Source: Sneathiella sedimenti
GTDB lineage: Bacteria; Pseudomonadota; Alphaproteobacteria; Sneathiellales; Sneathiellaceae
NCBI RefSeq assembly: GCF_017313765.1
Contig: NZ_JAFLNC010000001.1
Span: 62,001 to 126,000, forward strand
Reading direction: 5' to 3'
DNA: 64,000 nt
This document shows positions 52,043-60,947 of this stretch, piece by piece (the stretch's first letter is position 1; the number at the start of each line of letters is the position of its first letter). The translations under genes and the position numbers were made by a program. Below the pieces are notes generated by a model. It ran no database searches and had not been told where the DNA came from. It worked only from the letters and a program-made list of their open reading frames with translations.

Positions 52043-52684
52043 ATGGCTTGGACAAGAGAACAAATGGCGCAGCGCGCCGCACAGGAACTTGAAGACGGCT
52101 TCTACGTCAATCTCGGTATCGGTATCCCGACCCTCGTTTCCAACTATATTCCCGACAGCATGGAAATCCAGCTTCAGAGCGAAAATGGCATGCTCGGCAT
52201 GGGTCCTTTTCCCTATGAAGGAGAGGAAGACGCCGATCTGATAAATGCCGGCAAGCAGACGGTAACGGAACTGCCAACGACAAGTTATTTTTCCAACGCG
52301 GACAGCTTCGCGATGATCCGTGGCGGTCATATCAACCTGTCAATCCTTGGGGCAATGCAGGTTGCCCAGAATGGGGATCTGGCCAACTGGATGATCCCGG
52401 GGAAAATGGTCAAGGGCATGGGCGGCGCCATGGACCTGGTCGCCGGCGTGAAAAAAGTGATTGTGGTCATGGAGCATACGGCGAAAGGCGACCCTAAGCT
52501 CCTGAAAACCTGTAACCTCCCATTAACCGGCAAAGGCGTCGTTGACATGGTGATTACGGATATGGCGGTTTTCGAGTTCGTAAAGGAAGGCGAAACCACG
52601 ATGAAACTTATCCAGCTAGCCGACGGCGTGACACTGGACGAGGTGAAGGCTGCAACCGAGGCCGAATTCGACGTCGCCCTTTAG
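52043..52684 (+). CDS. scoB: 3-oxoacid CoA-transferase, subunit B
   Basis: A 213-residue beta subunit. The catalytic Glu lies in [14 protein letters not shown] (SENG motif), where it forms the CoA thioester intermediate. Other family marks are [34 protein letters not shown] and [17 protein letters not shown]. The length is typical of the bacterial two-subunit form. The 3' end forms a hairpin that covers its stop codon, and a convergent DMT transporter gene ends 8 bp away. Confidence 0.94.
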   Translation: MAWTREQMAQRAAQELEDGFYVNLGIGIPTLVSNYIPDSMEIQLQSENGMLGMGPFPYEGEEDADLINAGKQTVTELPTTSYFSNADSFAMIRGGHINLSILGAMQVAQNGDLANWMIPGKMVKGMGGAMDLVAGVKKVIVVMEHTAKGDPKLLKTCNLPLTGKGVVDMVITDMAVFEFVKEGETTMKLIQLADGVTLDEVKAATEAEFDVAL

Positions 52685-52693
52685 GGCGGCGTC
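52670..52693. terminator. Hairpin overlapping the scoB stop codon
   Basis: GACGTCGCCC-ttta-GGGCGGCGTC forms a 10 bp stem with one mismatch (52670-52679 with 52684-52693) and includes the scoB TAG and the stop region of the convergent transporter gene. The following sequence is AACTTTCC, so the T-run is weak. It is the only terminator-like element between the two genes. Confidence 0.45.
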
Positions 52694-53615
52694 AACTTTC
52701 CAGAACTGCGGGTTTCTTCTTGCCCAGTCCGGCTTCGCGTCGAACGATATAGAGACTGGATGCGACAATAATTCCGGCGCCGATCAACATGGCAAGCGTC
52801 GGAATTTCCGCAAATACAAAAAATCCCAAAATTCCGGAGAATATCAGGCGCGTGTAGTCGAATGGCGCGACTGCAGTTGCTTCTCCGACTGAAAAAGCGC
52901 GGATTGCGCAGAAATTCGCACCTGAGCCAAAACAGGCCAAGAGAACAAGTATTGCCAGATCCTCAAAACTCGGCGGGGTCCAGACGATCATCGCCGGAAA
53001 TGCAGATATGACTGAAGCGATCAGGCCGAAATAAAACATCATCGTTGTTGGGGCTTCAGTCACGCTCAGCTTTTTCAGAAAGACGGACACCAGCGCGACC
53101 ATCAGCGCCCCGAAGAGCGCAACAAGGGACGCAAACTCGAACTCGCCTTGCGACTGAACCATCACCAATACCCCGACGAATCCGACAGCCGTCGCCGTCC
53201 AGCGCCGCCATCGTATCATTTCCCCAAGAAACAGAACCGCTAGAAGGATCAGAAAGAGGGGTCGGGTAAAAGTGAGAGCCACCGCGTCAGCAAGGGGCAA
53301 ATGCGTAATCGCATAGAAAATGGACAGCATGCCAAGAATGCCGACAACCCCACGGGCTAAATGGAGCTTGAGTACACGGGTTTTAAGTCCCGAGAGACCG
53401 CGACGAAGCGCGAAGGGCAAGATGACGATAAAACCGAACAGGGCACGCAAGAAGGCTATCTGGAAACTATTCATTTCGGCACCCAGAAACTTGATGCCGA
53501 CTCCCATACAGGAAAAGAAAAATCCCCCGAGCAACATCCATAGTGCACCCTGACCGTTGGCCGGTATCCTAGAAAAGAAACCCTGCGGAAAGATGCCGTG
53601 GTCAGGCGATCTCAT
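52692..53615 (-). CDS. DMT/EamA family transporter (second of a tandem pair)
   Basis: A 307-residue inner-membrane protein with ten helices, built of two EamA repeats. The repeat marks are MLLGGFFFSCMGVGIKFLG, DAVALTFTRPLFLILLAVLFL and AVAPFDYTRLIFSGILGFFVF in the second half. Such carriers export or import amino acids, sugars or metabolites, and substrate cannot be read from sequence. The start overlaps the stop of the previous DMT gene by 4 bp (ATGA). The two products are similar, pointing to an old tandem duplication or a heteromeric pair. Confidence 0.9.
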   Translation of the reverse strand: MRSPDHGIFPQGFFSRIPANGQGALWMLLGGFFFSCMGVGIKFLGAEMNSFQIAFLRALFGFIVILPFALRRGLSGLKTRVLKLHLARGVVGILGMLSIFYAITHLPLADAVALTFTRPLFLILLAVLFLGEMIRWRRWTATAVGFVGVLVMVQSQGEFEFASLVALFGALMVALVSVFLKKLSVTEAPTTMMFYFGLIASVISAFPAMIVWTPPSFEDLAILVLLACFGSGANFCAIRAFSVGEATAVAPFDYTRLIFSGILGFFVFAEIPTLAMLIGAGIIVASSLYIVRREAGLGKKKPAVLES

Positions 53616-54580
53616 TTTGTTGGCCCTGAACGGGTCTCTGCCTTTATTTGCGCCAGTATCTCCTTCTCTTTCGCGTTGTTACGCGCATTGCTCACCCGGG
53701 CTTCCCGGATTGCAATGTAGATTGAAGAGGCAAAAATAATTGCGGCCCCGATATAGGTGAAAAGATCGGGCTCCTGCATAAAAAAGATAAAGCCGATAAG
53801 CGCCGAGAATATGAGCCGGAAAAAATCGAAGGGCATAACAATAGACGCATCTGCGAGCGTATAGGCTTTCGTAAAACACAGATGTCCAATCGTCGCCAGC
53901 AACCCGATAATCAAAATGGCTACAAGCTGCGCCATCGTCGGGGTTTCCCAGACGAAAATCGCCGGGATGAGAGACATTGGTATAATCAAAATCTGGTTCA
54001 GGGCGACCATCGCGGCTGTATTTTCAGACCGTGACAAGAGCTTCACCATCGTCATCGAACATGCCATGGTGACGGCGGAAAAAATAGCGGAATAGGATCC
54101 TACGCTCATTTCTGTCAGGCCAGGCCGCAGAATTATCATGGCACCGATAAAGCCAACGATCATCGCGGCACCGCGGCGGATACCGACCACTTCGTGCAGG
54201 ACGACGATCGCTAATATGGTGCCGAAAATCGGGGCCGTAAAATTGAGCGCCACCGCATCGGCAAGCGGCAACACGCTCACGGCGTAGAACCAGCTCAGCA
54301 TTGACGCAAAGCCGAATAGACTTCGCAGCCCAAAAGCACCAATGCGTTTCGTTTTTAAAACGCCCAATCCTGCCTGGAAGAACCAGGGCAGAAAAAAAAG
54401 TATGCCCGCTACATTCCGTAAAAACACTACCTGGAAAATATGCATGCCGCTATCTGACACGTAACGGATAACCCCTGCCATCAGGGAGAAAAAAAGGCAC
54501 GCGATTATCATCAGACCCGCCGCCTGTAACACCGGAGAGAAATTTAGAAAGGGTTTAATCAGAACACGTAAAAATACCAT
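53612..54580 (-). CDS. DMT/EamA family transporter (first of a tandem pair)
   Basis: A 322-residue protein with ten helices and the same EamA layout as its neighbour: MIIACLFFSLMAGVIRYV, DAVALNFTAPIFGTILAIVVL and IVMPFDFFRLIFSALIGFIFF. The C-terminus has a charged tail of about 35 residues (KEKEILAQIKAETRSG) absent from the neighbour. A two-gene unit is clear from the ATGA overlap. No regulator or enzyme gene hints at a substrate. Confidence 0.9.
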   Translation of the reverse strand: MVFLRVLIKPFLNFSPVLQAAGLMIIACLFFSLMAGVIRYVSDSGMHIFQVVFLRNVAGILFFLPWFFQAGLGVLKTKRIGAFGLRSLFGFASMLSWFYAVSVLPLADAVALNFTAPIFGTILAIVVLHEVVGIRRGAAMIVGFIGAMIILRPGLTEMSVGSYSAIFSAVTMACSMTMVKLLSRSENTAAMVALNQILIIPMSLIPAIFVWETPTMAQLVAILIIGLLATIGHLCFTKAYTLADASIVMPFDFFRLIFSALIGFIFFMQEPDLFTYIGAAIIFASSIYIAIREARVSNARNNAKEKEILAQIKAETRSGPTK

Positions 54581-54662
54581 CCCGAACAGAATAAGTCGGC
54601 GGCTGTTAAAGGCAAAGCACTAAAACTGCAATACTGCTGTGCATTTTATGCGCGCTATGTTT

Positions 54663-55901
54663 TTAACTCGACTTAAGCCAAAGAAGGTTAAGGCCCTGCA
54701 GCATTTTATATACGGGAGCAAAAGCCGTTCGGAAATTTGGCCAGGTCATGGACATTTCGGACTGAATTTCCCGCAAATTTCTTTGATTATTAATATAGCG
54801 AACAAAATCCGCCGCCCCGTCCGGAATGTCGAGCGTTACCGGATCCGTATCAAAATGCACCGTCAAAGACGAACGCGCGGCGAGTGTGCGAGAGAGAATT
54901 TCCGCATTATTATCTTTTAGAACGGGGATCATTTCGGGATCGAACCTCGCCTCGCCTGCGGCCGTACCATGCAATTTCCTGGCGTAAAATGTATGCGTTT
55001 TAATTGATCCGGACAGATTCTCGGCGAGGGCCGCACGTGCCCCTGTGTCCAGTTTCCGGGCCCGTTTGCGAAGCTCCGGGTCTTTTAAGTACATCTCCGG
55101 CTCATACCGTACCGGCTCAATAAATCTGACAAGCTGCATGCCTGTCTCGGTCAGAAGGTCCAGAACTTCAGGCACAAGATAGCTCCTGTCCCGTGGGTGC
55201 AGTAACAAATCATAGAGCGCCGCATCCTCGCCCAGCTTGTGATCGCCGAGTACCTTGTTCTTGTTGAGCCAATTGGCCGGTGGAAGATCTTTGAGGAGAT
55301 TTTTCGCGAGCTTGACCTGATTGCCCACACTGTCTCCTTCCGTAAGCGATCGCAGGGCATTCTGGACCGGGTACACACCTGTTCGACCAAGTGTCGCATA
55401 AACCATAAGACCCATACCGCCGTCGTCGGCCAGACAGGAAACAAGCGCCGCGAGACCGGCCACTGGCTCTTCCAGGTGGTGGAGCACTCCACAACAATCA
55501 ATATAATCGAAAGGTGCGAGGTTCAGGGACGGTAAATCAAGAAGGGAGCCGGTCAGGAAATCTATATTGTCAAGACCGCGGGCCTCTGCCCGGGCCTCTG
55601 CCACTTGACGGCTCGCTGACGACAGATCGAGATAGGTGACATGCCCAGCCTTTCCCCGGTCCGCCAGATGCTGCGCCAGCATAATAGCGGCATCGCCGGT
55701 TCCTCCACCCGCGACAAGCGCGCGAAAAGGCTGTGAAAAATCGCGTTTCCCGGCGAAAAGGTAATGATTAAGCTCATCGAGATGGCTCGGGCTTCCTTCA
55801 ATCAGCCGCGCCGCCTCGTCTTTCGGGTCGCGAGGGGGATAGGGAAGAGTCTCATACTGGCGCTTAACGGCCGCATCGCGCTTGCCCTTCCCCTTCGCCA
55901 T
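54663..55901 (-). CDS. Class I SAM-dependent methyltransferase
   Basis: A 412-residue protein. A methyltransferase domain lies at about 50-180: the SAM loop is RALVAGGGTGDAAIMLAQHL, with the acidic residue in VTYLDLSSAS and the post-motif DYIDCCGVLHHLEEP. The N-terminal start (KRQYETLPYPPRDPKDE) and the C-terminal 230 residues, ending in a small helical region (YINNQRNLREIQSEMSMTWPNF), resemble uncharacterised methyltransferases of similar length. The substrate (protein, RNA or small molecule) is unknown. It follows the quinone oxidoreductase gene by 6 bp and is likely co-transcribed. Confidence 0.8.
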   Translation of the reverse strand: MAKGKGKRDAAVKRQYETLPYPPRDPKDEAARLIEGSPSHLDELNHYLFAGKRDFSQPFRALVAGGGTGDAAIMLAQHLADRGKAGHVTYLDLSSASRQVAEARAEARGLDNIDFLTGSLLDLPSLNLAPFDYIDCCGVLHHLEEPVAGLAALVSCLADDGGMGLMVYATLGRTGVYPVQNALRSLTEGDSVGNQVKLAKNLLKDLPPANWLNKNKVLGDHKLGEDAALYDLLLHPRDRSYLVPEVLDLLTETGMQLVRFIEPVRYEPEMYLKDPELRKRARKLDTGARAALAENLSGSIKTHTFYARKLHGTAAGEARFDPEMIPVLKDNNAEILSRTLAARSSLTVHFDTDPVTLDIPDGAADFVRYINNQRNLREIQSEMSMTWPNFRTAFAPVYKMLQGLNLLWLKSS

Positions 55902-55907
55902 GAAAGA

Positions 55908-56888
55908 TCAATCCTTAACGGTAATGATGACCTTGCCTGTGGTTTTGCGAGACAGCAACGCCTTCATTGCATCCGCACCTTTTTCCAGCGGGAAATGCAT
56001 GGAGACATGCGGCTTGATCTTGCCGCTTTCGACCATGTCCAACATCGCCTGGAAATTCGCGCGATTCTGTTCCGGGTAGCGGCGGGCAAATTCGCCCCAG
56101 AACACACCAACAACGGAGCAGCCCTTGAGCAGCGCCAGGTTGGTTTTAAGTTCCGCAATTCGGCCCGACGCGAACCCGATCACCAGCAGGCGACCATTCC
56201 AGTTGATGCAGCGCATGGACTGATCAAACGCATCGCCACCAACCGGATCATAAATCACGTCCGCACCCTTGCCATCCGTCAGCTCCTTGACACGGTCACG
56301 GATGCTTTCCGTTGAGTAGTTGATAACATGCTCCGCGCCATATTGCTTGACGATATCCATCTTGTCATCAGAACCGACCGTTCCGATGACCGTCGCACCA
56401 AGCGCCTTGCCAAGCTCAACCGCATTAAGGCCGACGCCACCTGCCGCGCCATGTACCAGCAGTACTTCGCCTGGTTTCAAATCACCGCGATCGACGAGGG
56501 CATGATAGGTTGTGCCATAAGTTACCGGAAAACCTGCCGCCTGGTCATAAGGCATGTTGTCAGGAATTTTGTAGGTGCCGTTCTCGGGCGCCAGCACGTA
56601 TTCCGCAAAGCCGCCCACACCATGGTTGGCCATTACCCGATCACCAACTGCTACCTTGGTGACGCCTTCGCCAACTTCGGTCACGATACCAGAAGATTCC
56701 ATACCCGGAGAGAACGGAAAGGGCGGCTTGAACTGATATTTGCCGGCAATCATCAGGGTGTCCGGAAAGTTAAGACCAACGGAATGAACCTCGATCTTGA
56801 CCATTCCCTTTTTGACTTCAGGCTCTGGAACATCTTCCATCACCAGAATATCCGGATCCCCAAATTCCTTGCAAACAAGAGCTTTCAT
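55908..56888 (-). CDS. Zinc-independent quinone/NADPH oxidoreductase (MDR family)
   Basis: A 326-residue medium-chain reductase of the QOR group. The N-terminal GroES-like domain has HSVGLNFPDTLMIAGKYQ, a normal zinc-less form, and FSPGMESSGIVTEVGEGV. The NADPH loop is LLVHGAAGGVGLNAVELGK and the end is GKVIITVKD. No structural or catalytic zinc ligands are seen. It would reduce quinones, enals or acryloyl-type CoA esters with NADPH. The methyltransferase gene lies downstream on the same strand. Confidence 0.92.
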   Translation of the reverse strand: MKALVCKEFGDPDILVMEDVPEPEVKKGMVKIEVHSVGLNFPDTLMIAGKYQFKPPFPFSPGMESSGIVTEVGEGVTKVAVGDRVMANHGVGGFAEYVLAPENGTYKIPDNMPYDQAAGFPVTYGTTYHALVDRGDLKPGEVLLVHGAAGGVGLNAVELGKALGATVIGTVGSDDKMDIVKQYGAEHVINYSTESIRDRVKELTDGKGADVIYDPVGGDAFDQSMRCINWNGRLLVIGFASGRIAELKTNLALLKGCSVVGVFWGEFARRYPEQNRANFQAMLDMVESGKIKPHVSMHFPLEKGADAMKALLSRKTTGKVIITVKD

Positions 56889-56974
56889 GATTTTTTCCTA
56901 AATGTCTTTTTTGTTGTTATTGCGATGCAGAAACTTACCCTTCAACAAAAGCCGAGGTCAATCACCGAGATACT

Positions 56975-58003
56975 TTAGTCGTTAAAAGTGGCCGTGATTT
57001 CCCCAACGGTAATGTTATTCCTGTTACGCAGGATTGGACGAACGAACGGATCAATCGCGCGATGGATGTCATCGTCGAGAATTCCAATCTCATCCAGAAT
57101 TGCCCCGAGCGCGACGTCTACAGCCCGCGTTGTACCATCGACTGCCTTGATTGCAATACCAATACCTGCTTTGGGAAGCGCTGCCAGATAGACCCCTTCT
57201 GCGCCGACTTTCGCGACAATTCGGCCGTTCGCCGCGCCGTTGATTGCGGTGCAAAGGCGGTCGGAACCGGCAATCATCTCTGGATATTTCGAGATGGCTT
57301 TTTGCAGTCGTGCGCAGGCCGCCGCCCTGTCAGCGCTGAGTTTGGAGGGGTCCGCAAACCGGGCAAATGCCAGTGCCGCCTGTTGCAGCGGTATACCGAT
57401 CGTCGGAATGGAGCACCCATCGATCCCGACCGGAGCGTTTGACAGGTCGAGATCGGTAAAATCCTCCAGAACGGTCACAATGCGCCGCTGCACCGGATGG
57501 TCGCGGTCGATATATCCTTTGATCGATTCTTTCAGATGAACGGCCGTACACAAAAAGCCGGAATGCTTACCCGAACAATTGTTATGCGCGGCTGTTGGCT
57601 CCTGTCCTGAGGAGGCGAGGGCGCGCGCTGCGGGATCATAAGTCGGCCAATGCGTGCCACATTCAAGGGCGTCGATCGTGAGACCCAGCCTGTCTAACCA
57701 GGCCGTTACCGCCTCGACGTGAACCGGCTCTCCTGTATGGGACGCACAGGCGAGAGACAATTCCTTTTCACTCACATTAAACGCATCGGCCGCCCCACTT
57801 TCGATGAGTTGCAACGCCTGCAACGGTTTGATTGCAGATCGGAGATATACCGGATCTTCAACATTCCCCCAACTGCGCACAATCTTGCCGGACGAATCGG
57901 AAACAGCAGCAGAAACCACATGGCGGCTTTCCACCATGGGCCCGCGTGTGACCTCAACGGTGAAAGGAGGGCTTGCAGAATTATTGGAGGAATGGTTAAT
58001 CAT
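56975..58003 (-). CDS. Asparaginase II family protein (Rhizobium-type, thermolabile)
   Basis: A 342-residue protein of the Rhizobium etli AnsA/asparaginase II type, which differs in fold from E. coli asparaginases and hydrolyses asparagine to aspartate and ammonia. Conserved parts are RGPMVESRHVVSAAVSD, YLRSAIKPLQALQLIESGAAD, LACASHTGEPVH, HNNCSGKHSGFLCTAVH (Ser, Lys and Cys catalytic region) and the C-terminal IGIAIKAVDGTTRAVDVALG. The ATG at 58003 is preferred over a TTG at 58015. The gene is monocistronic, divergent from the SPOUT methyltransferase. Confidence 0.9.
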   Translation of the reverse strand: MINHSSNNSASPPFTVEVTRGPMVESRHVVSAAVSDSSGKIVRSWGNVEDPVYLRSAIKPLQALQLIESGAADAFNVSEKELSLACASHTGEPVHVEAVTAWLDRLGLTIDALECGTHWPTYDPAARALASSGQEPTAAHNNCSGKHSGFLCTAVHLKESIKGYIDRDHPVQRRIVTVLEDFTDLDLSNAPVGIDGCSIPTIGIPLQQAALAFARFADPSKLSADRAAACARLQKAISKYPEMIAGSDRLCTAINGAANGRIVAKVGAEGVYLAALPKAGIGIAIKAVDGTTRAVDVALGAILDEIGILDDDIHRAIDPFVRPILRNRNNITVGEITATFND

Positions 58004-58072
58004 GTTCTGGACCAAATTGGATTTGTAAATCGTGGATTTCTATCAGGATTCCGGTCAGGAGAGTAGAGAATT

Positions 58073-58612
58073 ATGGCAATTTCCCGGGGTTATTTTGGTA
58101 TCGGGGTTGAGGGAATCAGCAAGCCGATGAATGCAGGCAACCTTTTCCGTACGGCCCATGCGTTCGGTGCGAGTTTTGTTTTTACAATCGGCGCAGATTA
58201 TTCCGTTCGCAAGGCCTGCTCGGACACCTCCGTTGCGCCAAAAAATATCCCTTGGTACGATTACGATAATCTAGAGGAAATGCAATTGCCAAAAGGGTGC
58301 AAGATTGTCGGGGTCGAGCTTCTCGATGAGGCGACGGAACTGCCAAGTTTTTTTCATCCCATAAGTGCAGCCTATGTCCTGGGTCGCGAACGCGGCTCCC
58401 TCTCCCCGGCAATGCAAGAAAAATGCGACTACTTCATCAAAATTCCGACAAAGTTCTGTCTGAATGTTGCAACCGCAGGGGCAATTGTTATGTATGACAG
58501 AATAGTCACCCACGGGCGATTTGCCCGGCGACCAACCGGTGAGCTCGGCACGCCGGAACCCCTAAAGGCGCATGTCCAGGGGGCGCCCATAAAACGGCGC
58601 GAAACGGATTGA
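58073..58612 (+). CDS. SPOUT-class RNA 2'-O-methyltransferase (TrmH/SpoU family)
   Basis: A 179-residue SAM-dependent RNA methyltransferase with the trefoil-knot signature: MNAGNLFRTAHAFGA (motif 1), AYVLGRERGSLSPAM (motif 2) and IPTKFCLNVATAGAIVMYDR (motif 3). It is short, with no L7Ae-type RNA-binding domain, as in TrmL-like tRNA methylases. The target is not known, and the final 25 residues are basic and may bind RNA. It has GGAGAG upstream of the ATG. The IalB-like gene follows on the same strand. Confidence 0.88.
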   Translation: MAISRGYFGIGVEGISKPMNAGNLFRTAHAFGASFVFTIGADYSVRKACSDTSVAPKNIPWYDYDNLEEMQLPKGCKIVGVELLDEATELPSFFHPISAAYVLGRERGSLSPAMQEKCDYFIKIPTKFCLNVATAGAIVMYDRIVTHGRFARRPTGELGTPEPLKAHVQGAPIKRRETD

Positions 58613-58688
58613 TGAGATGCGGAAAAAACAACAGGTTGAGTGGATGTTCCAGTTTGAAGAAAAATTGAAGGTGTCGGGGGTAGAAAAA

Positions 58689-59234
58689 ATGGCGTTGGCC
58701 CGGTATCCTCTAAGAATGTATAGATTGACCGCCAGTTTGTTTCTGACCCTTTCCCTGCTTCTATCCCTTTCGGGACAAGCCGCCGCACAACAGGCGGAGC
58801 CCCGGGCACTTGGCACTTTTAACGACTGGCTCGCCTATAGCTGGGTCGAGAATGACAATAAAGTCTGCTACATGCTTTCGCGACCGCTTAAATCCACGCC
58901 GCAAGGGGTCAAGCGCGGCGATATCTATGTCATGGTTGCCTATCGGCCCAAATCAAAATCCAAGGAAGAAGTCAGCCATGTTGCTGGATATCCTTATCAG
59001 GACAAATCAACCGTCGAGGCTTTGATCGGCAGCAACAAGTTCCTGCTTGCGACAAACAATGAAGTTGCCTGGGTTCCCGAAGGCGGCAGCGATGAAAAGC
59101 TGATCAGCGCCATGCGCAGCGGATCGAAGATGATTGTCAAGGGGACCTCCAGTCGTGGGACCCTGACCGTCGACACCTATTCCCTGCAAGGCTTCACTGC
59201 CGCTTACAAGCAGATTAGAAAAAGCTGTACTTGA
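58689..59234 (+). CDS. Invasion-associated locus B (IalB)-like exported protein
   Basis: A 181-residue protein with a signal peptide (cleavage near AAA/QQ at about 34) and a beta-rich mature domain typical of IalB-family proteins: [24 protein letters not shown], then a middle with [15 protein letters not shown] and a C-terminal [21 protein letters not shown]. The Cys pair (KVCYM and the last KSC) could form a disulphide. In Bartonella, IalB affects erythrocyte entry, but in free-living bacteria its role is unknown. The ATG at 58689 is chosen for the GGGGG site; the longer frame from 58617 has a charged, non-signal start. Confidence 0.82.
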   Translation: MALARYPLRMYRLTASLFLTLSLLLSLSGQAAAQQAEPRALGTFNDWLAYSWVENDNKVCYMLSRPLKSTPQGVKRGDIYVMVAYRPKSKSKEEVSHVAGYPYQDKSTVEALIGSNKFLLATNNEVAWVPEGGSDEKLISAMRSGSKMIVKGTSSRGTLTVDTYSLQGFTAAYKQIRKSCT

Positions 59235-59280
59235 TCGGCCAGACAAGAGTATAAGCCGTTTTTTAAGAAAGCTGGAAGCT

Positions 59281-60447
59281 ATGGATCATTTGATTCCCGA
59301 TGTTGATGCCGTTGACCGGCAACCCGAACTGCTCGCCATCCGCAAAAGCCTGATCGGGCTCGACCGGAGCGAAATGGCGGCTGCGCTGATTGAGGCCGGA
59401 ATCGATGAGAAAGCTGCCCGGATGAGGGCGCGCCAGCTTTTTCACTGGCTTTACTATCGTGGCGCCAGCAAGTTCGAGGATATGACGTCTATCTCGAAAG
59501 AGATGCGTGGCTGGCTGCCCGAGAAATTCACAGCAGAACGGCCTGAGATTACCTCCCTCCAGGAATCGACTGATGGCACCCGCAAGTGGCTAGTGAAATT
59601 CCAGGACGGGCAGGAAGTTGAATCAGTCCATATCCCTGAGGAAGATCGTGGCGCTCTTTGCGTTTCAAGCCAGGTTGGATGCACCTTGACGTGCAGTTTC
59701 TGCCATACCGGGACTATGAAGCTCGTCCGGAACCTGACTGCTGGGGAAATTATCTCGCAGATGCTGGTGGCGCGCGACACGATTAACGAGTGGCCGAGCC
59801 CGAAGGGCGATCGGATGATCTCCAATATCGTCATGATGGGTATGGGCGAACCGCTGCTGAATTATGACAATGTCGCCAAGGCACTGAAAATCATTATGGA
59901 CGGCGAGGGCATATCCCTTTCCAAGAGGCGCATCACCCTTTCGACATCCGGCGTCGTGCCTAAAATCCGCCAATGCGGTGAAGAACTTGGCGTCAACCTC
60001 GCCATTTCACTCCACGCTGTAACGAACGAAATCCGGGATATCCTTGTCCCGATCAACAAGCGCTATCCGATCAAGGAACTCCTGCAGGCTTGCAAGGAAT
60101 ACCCAGGCAGCAACAATGCCCGCCGGATCACTTTTGAATATGTCATGTTGGACGGCATCAATGACAGCCCGTCGGACGCGCGGGAGCTTGTCCGGTTGTT
60201 GAAGGATATTCCGGCGAAGGTCAACCTGATCCCCTTCAATCCCTGGCCCGGCACGCAGTATCAATGTTCCAGCAACAACGCGATGCATCGATTTGCGAAA
60301 ATCGTCAATGACGCCGGGTACTCCTCGCCCATCCGGGTACCGCGCGGTCGCGACATCATGGCGGCCTGCGGCCAGCTCAAATCCGCAAGCAAGAAAGCGC
60401 CCGCTTCTGCTCGCCGCAAGGAAGCCGGGGCTGAAGCAAGCCTATAA
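59281..60447 (+). CDS. rlmN: 23S rRNA (A2503-C2)/tRNA (A37-C2) methyltransferase
   Basis: A 388-residue radical-SAM methyltransferase. The cluster motif is [11 protein letters not shown] (CxxxCxxC), preceded by [10 protein letters not shown], and the second methyl-carrying Cys is in the C-terminal DIMAACGQL. It also has the [17 protein letters not shown] and [12 protein letters not shown]-type blocks of RlmN. It methylates C2 of A2503 in 23S rRNA and A37 in some tRNAs to improve accuracy. The length is normal. Its stop overlaps that of the convergent GNAT gene by 6 bp. Confidence 0.96.
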   Translation: MDHLIPDVDAVDRQPELLAIRKSLIGLDRSEMAAALIEAGIDEKAARMRARQLFHWLYYRGASKFEDMTSISKEMRGWLPEKFTAERPEITSLQESTDGTRKWLVKFQDGQEVESVHIPEEDRGALCVSSQVGCTLTCSFCHTGTMKLVRNLTAGEIISQMLVARDTINEWPSPKGDRMISNIVMMGMGEPLLNYDNVAKALKIIMDGEGISLSKRRITLSTSGVVPKIRQCGEELGVNLAISLHAVTNEIRDILVPINKRYPIKELLQACKEYPGSNNARRITFEYVMLDGINDSPSDARELVRLLKDIPAKVNLIPFNPWPGTQYQCSSNNAMHRFAKIVNDAGYSSPIRVPRGRDIMAACGQLKSASKKAPASARRKEAGAEASL

Positions 60448-60912
60448 TTCAAGCTGCATGGTGATACTGGTGGGGCGATCATAGCCTTCATGGGCGGTAG
60501 TGCCGCTCTGACGAAAGCCGCAGCGGCGGAAAAAGTCATGCACTTCGACCAGTTCGATGCGCGATTGAAGCTCTATTAGCTTTTTCTCGCGTGTTCGGCA
60601 TAAATCTATAGCGGAGTTCACGACCGCAATACCAATGCCGGAGTGCTGCGCCTTGGGATCGACCGCGAGTTTGCCGAGATACATCTTCTCCCCCAAATTC
60701 TTGAGAAAGCAGCAGCCGACCAGCCTGCCTCCGTCACGCGCCAGCAACAATGTCTCCTCTGTCGCCTTTTGGGCAATTGTCTCCTCGTTCAGGAGATGAA
60801 GGGAGGACGGTGGGTCAATCCGGCATTCCATATAGGTAAATGCCTCGAACAGGAGCGCAAGCAATGCCTGCCAGTCGCTGAACCCCTCCTCTTTTACTGT
60901 AACCGTTACCAT
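60442..60912 (-). CDS. GNAT-family N-acetyltransferase
   Basis: A 156-residue acetyltransferase of the GNAT superfamily. The cofactor-binding motif A is [22 protein letters not shown], with Q-x-x-G-I-G. The N-terminal strand pair and [16 protein letters not shown] are typical, and the end has [11 protein letters not shown]. The substrate (amine, amino acid or protein N-terminus) cannot be told. BenE-like gene starts upstream on the same strand with a 35 bp gap, so they may form an operon under the regulator at 62.2 kb. Confidence 0.88.
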   Translation of the reverse strand: MVTVTVKEEGFSDWQALLALLFEAFTYMECRIDPPSSLHLLNEETIAQKATEETLLLARDGGRLVGCCFLKNLGEKMYLGKLAVDPKAQHSGIGIAVVNSAIDLCRTREKKLIELQSRIELVEVHDFFRRCGFRQSGTTAHEGYDRPTSITMQLEL

Positions 60913-60947
60913 CTAGAATCTCTGAGTGTTAATTCAGCGGTGATATT

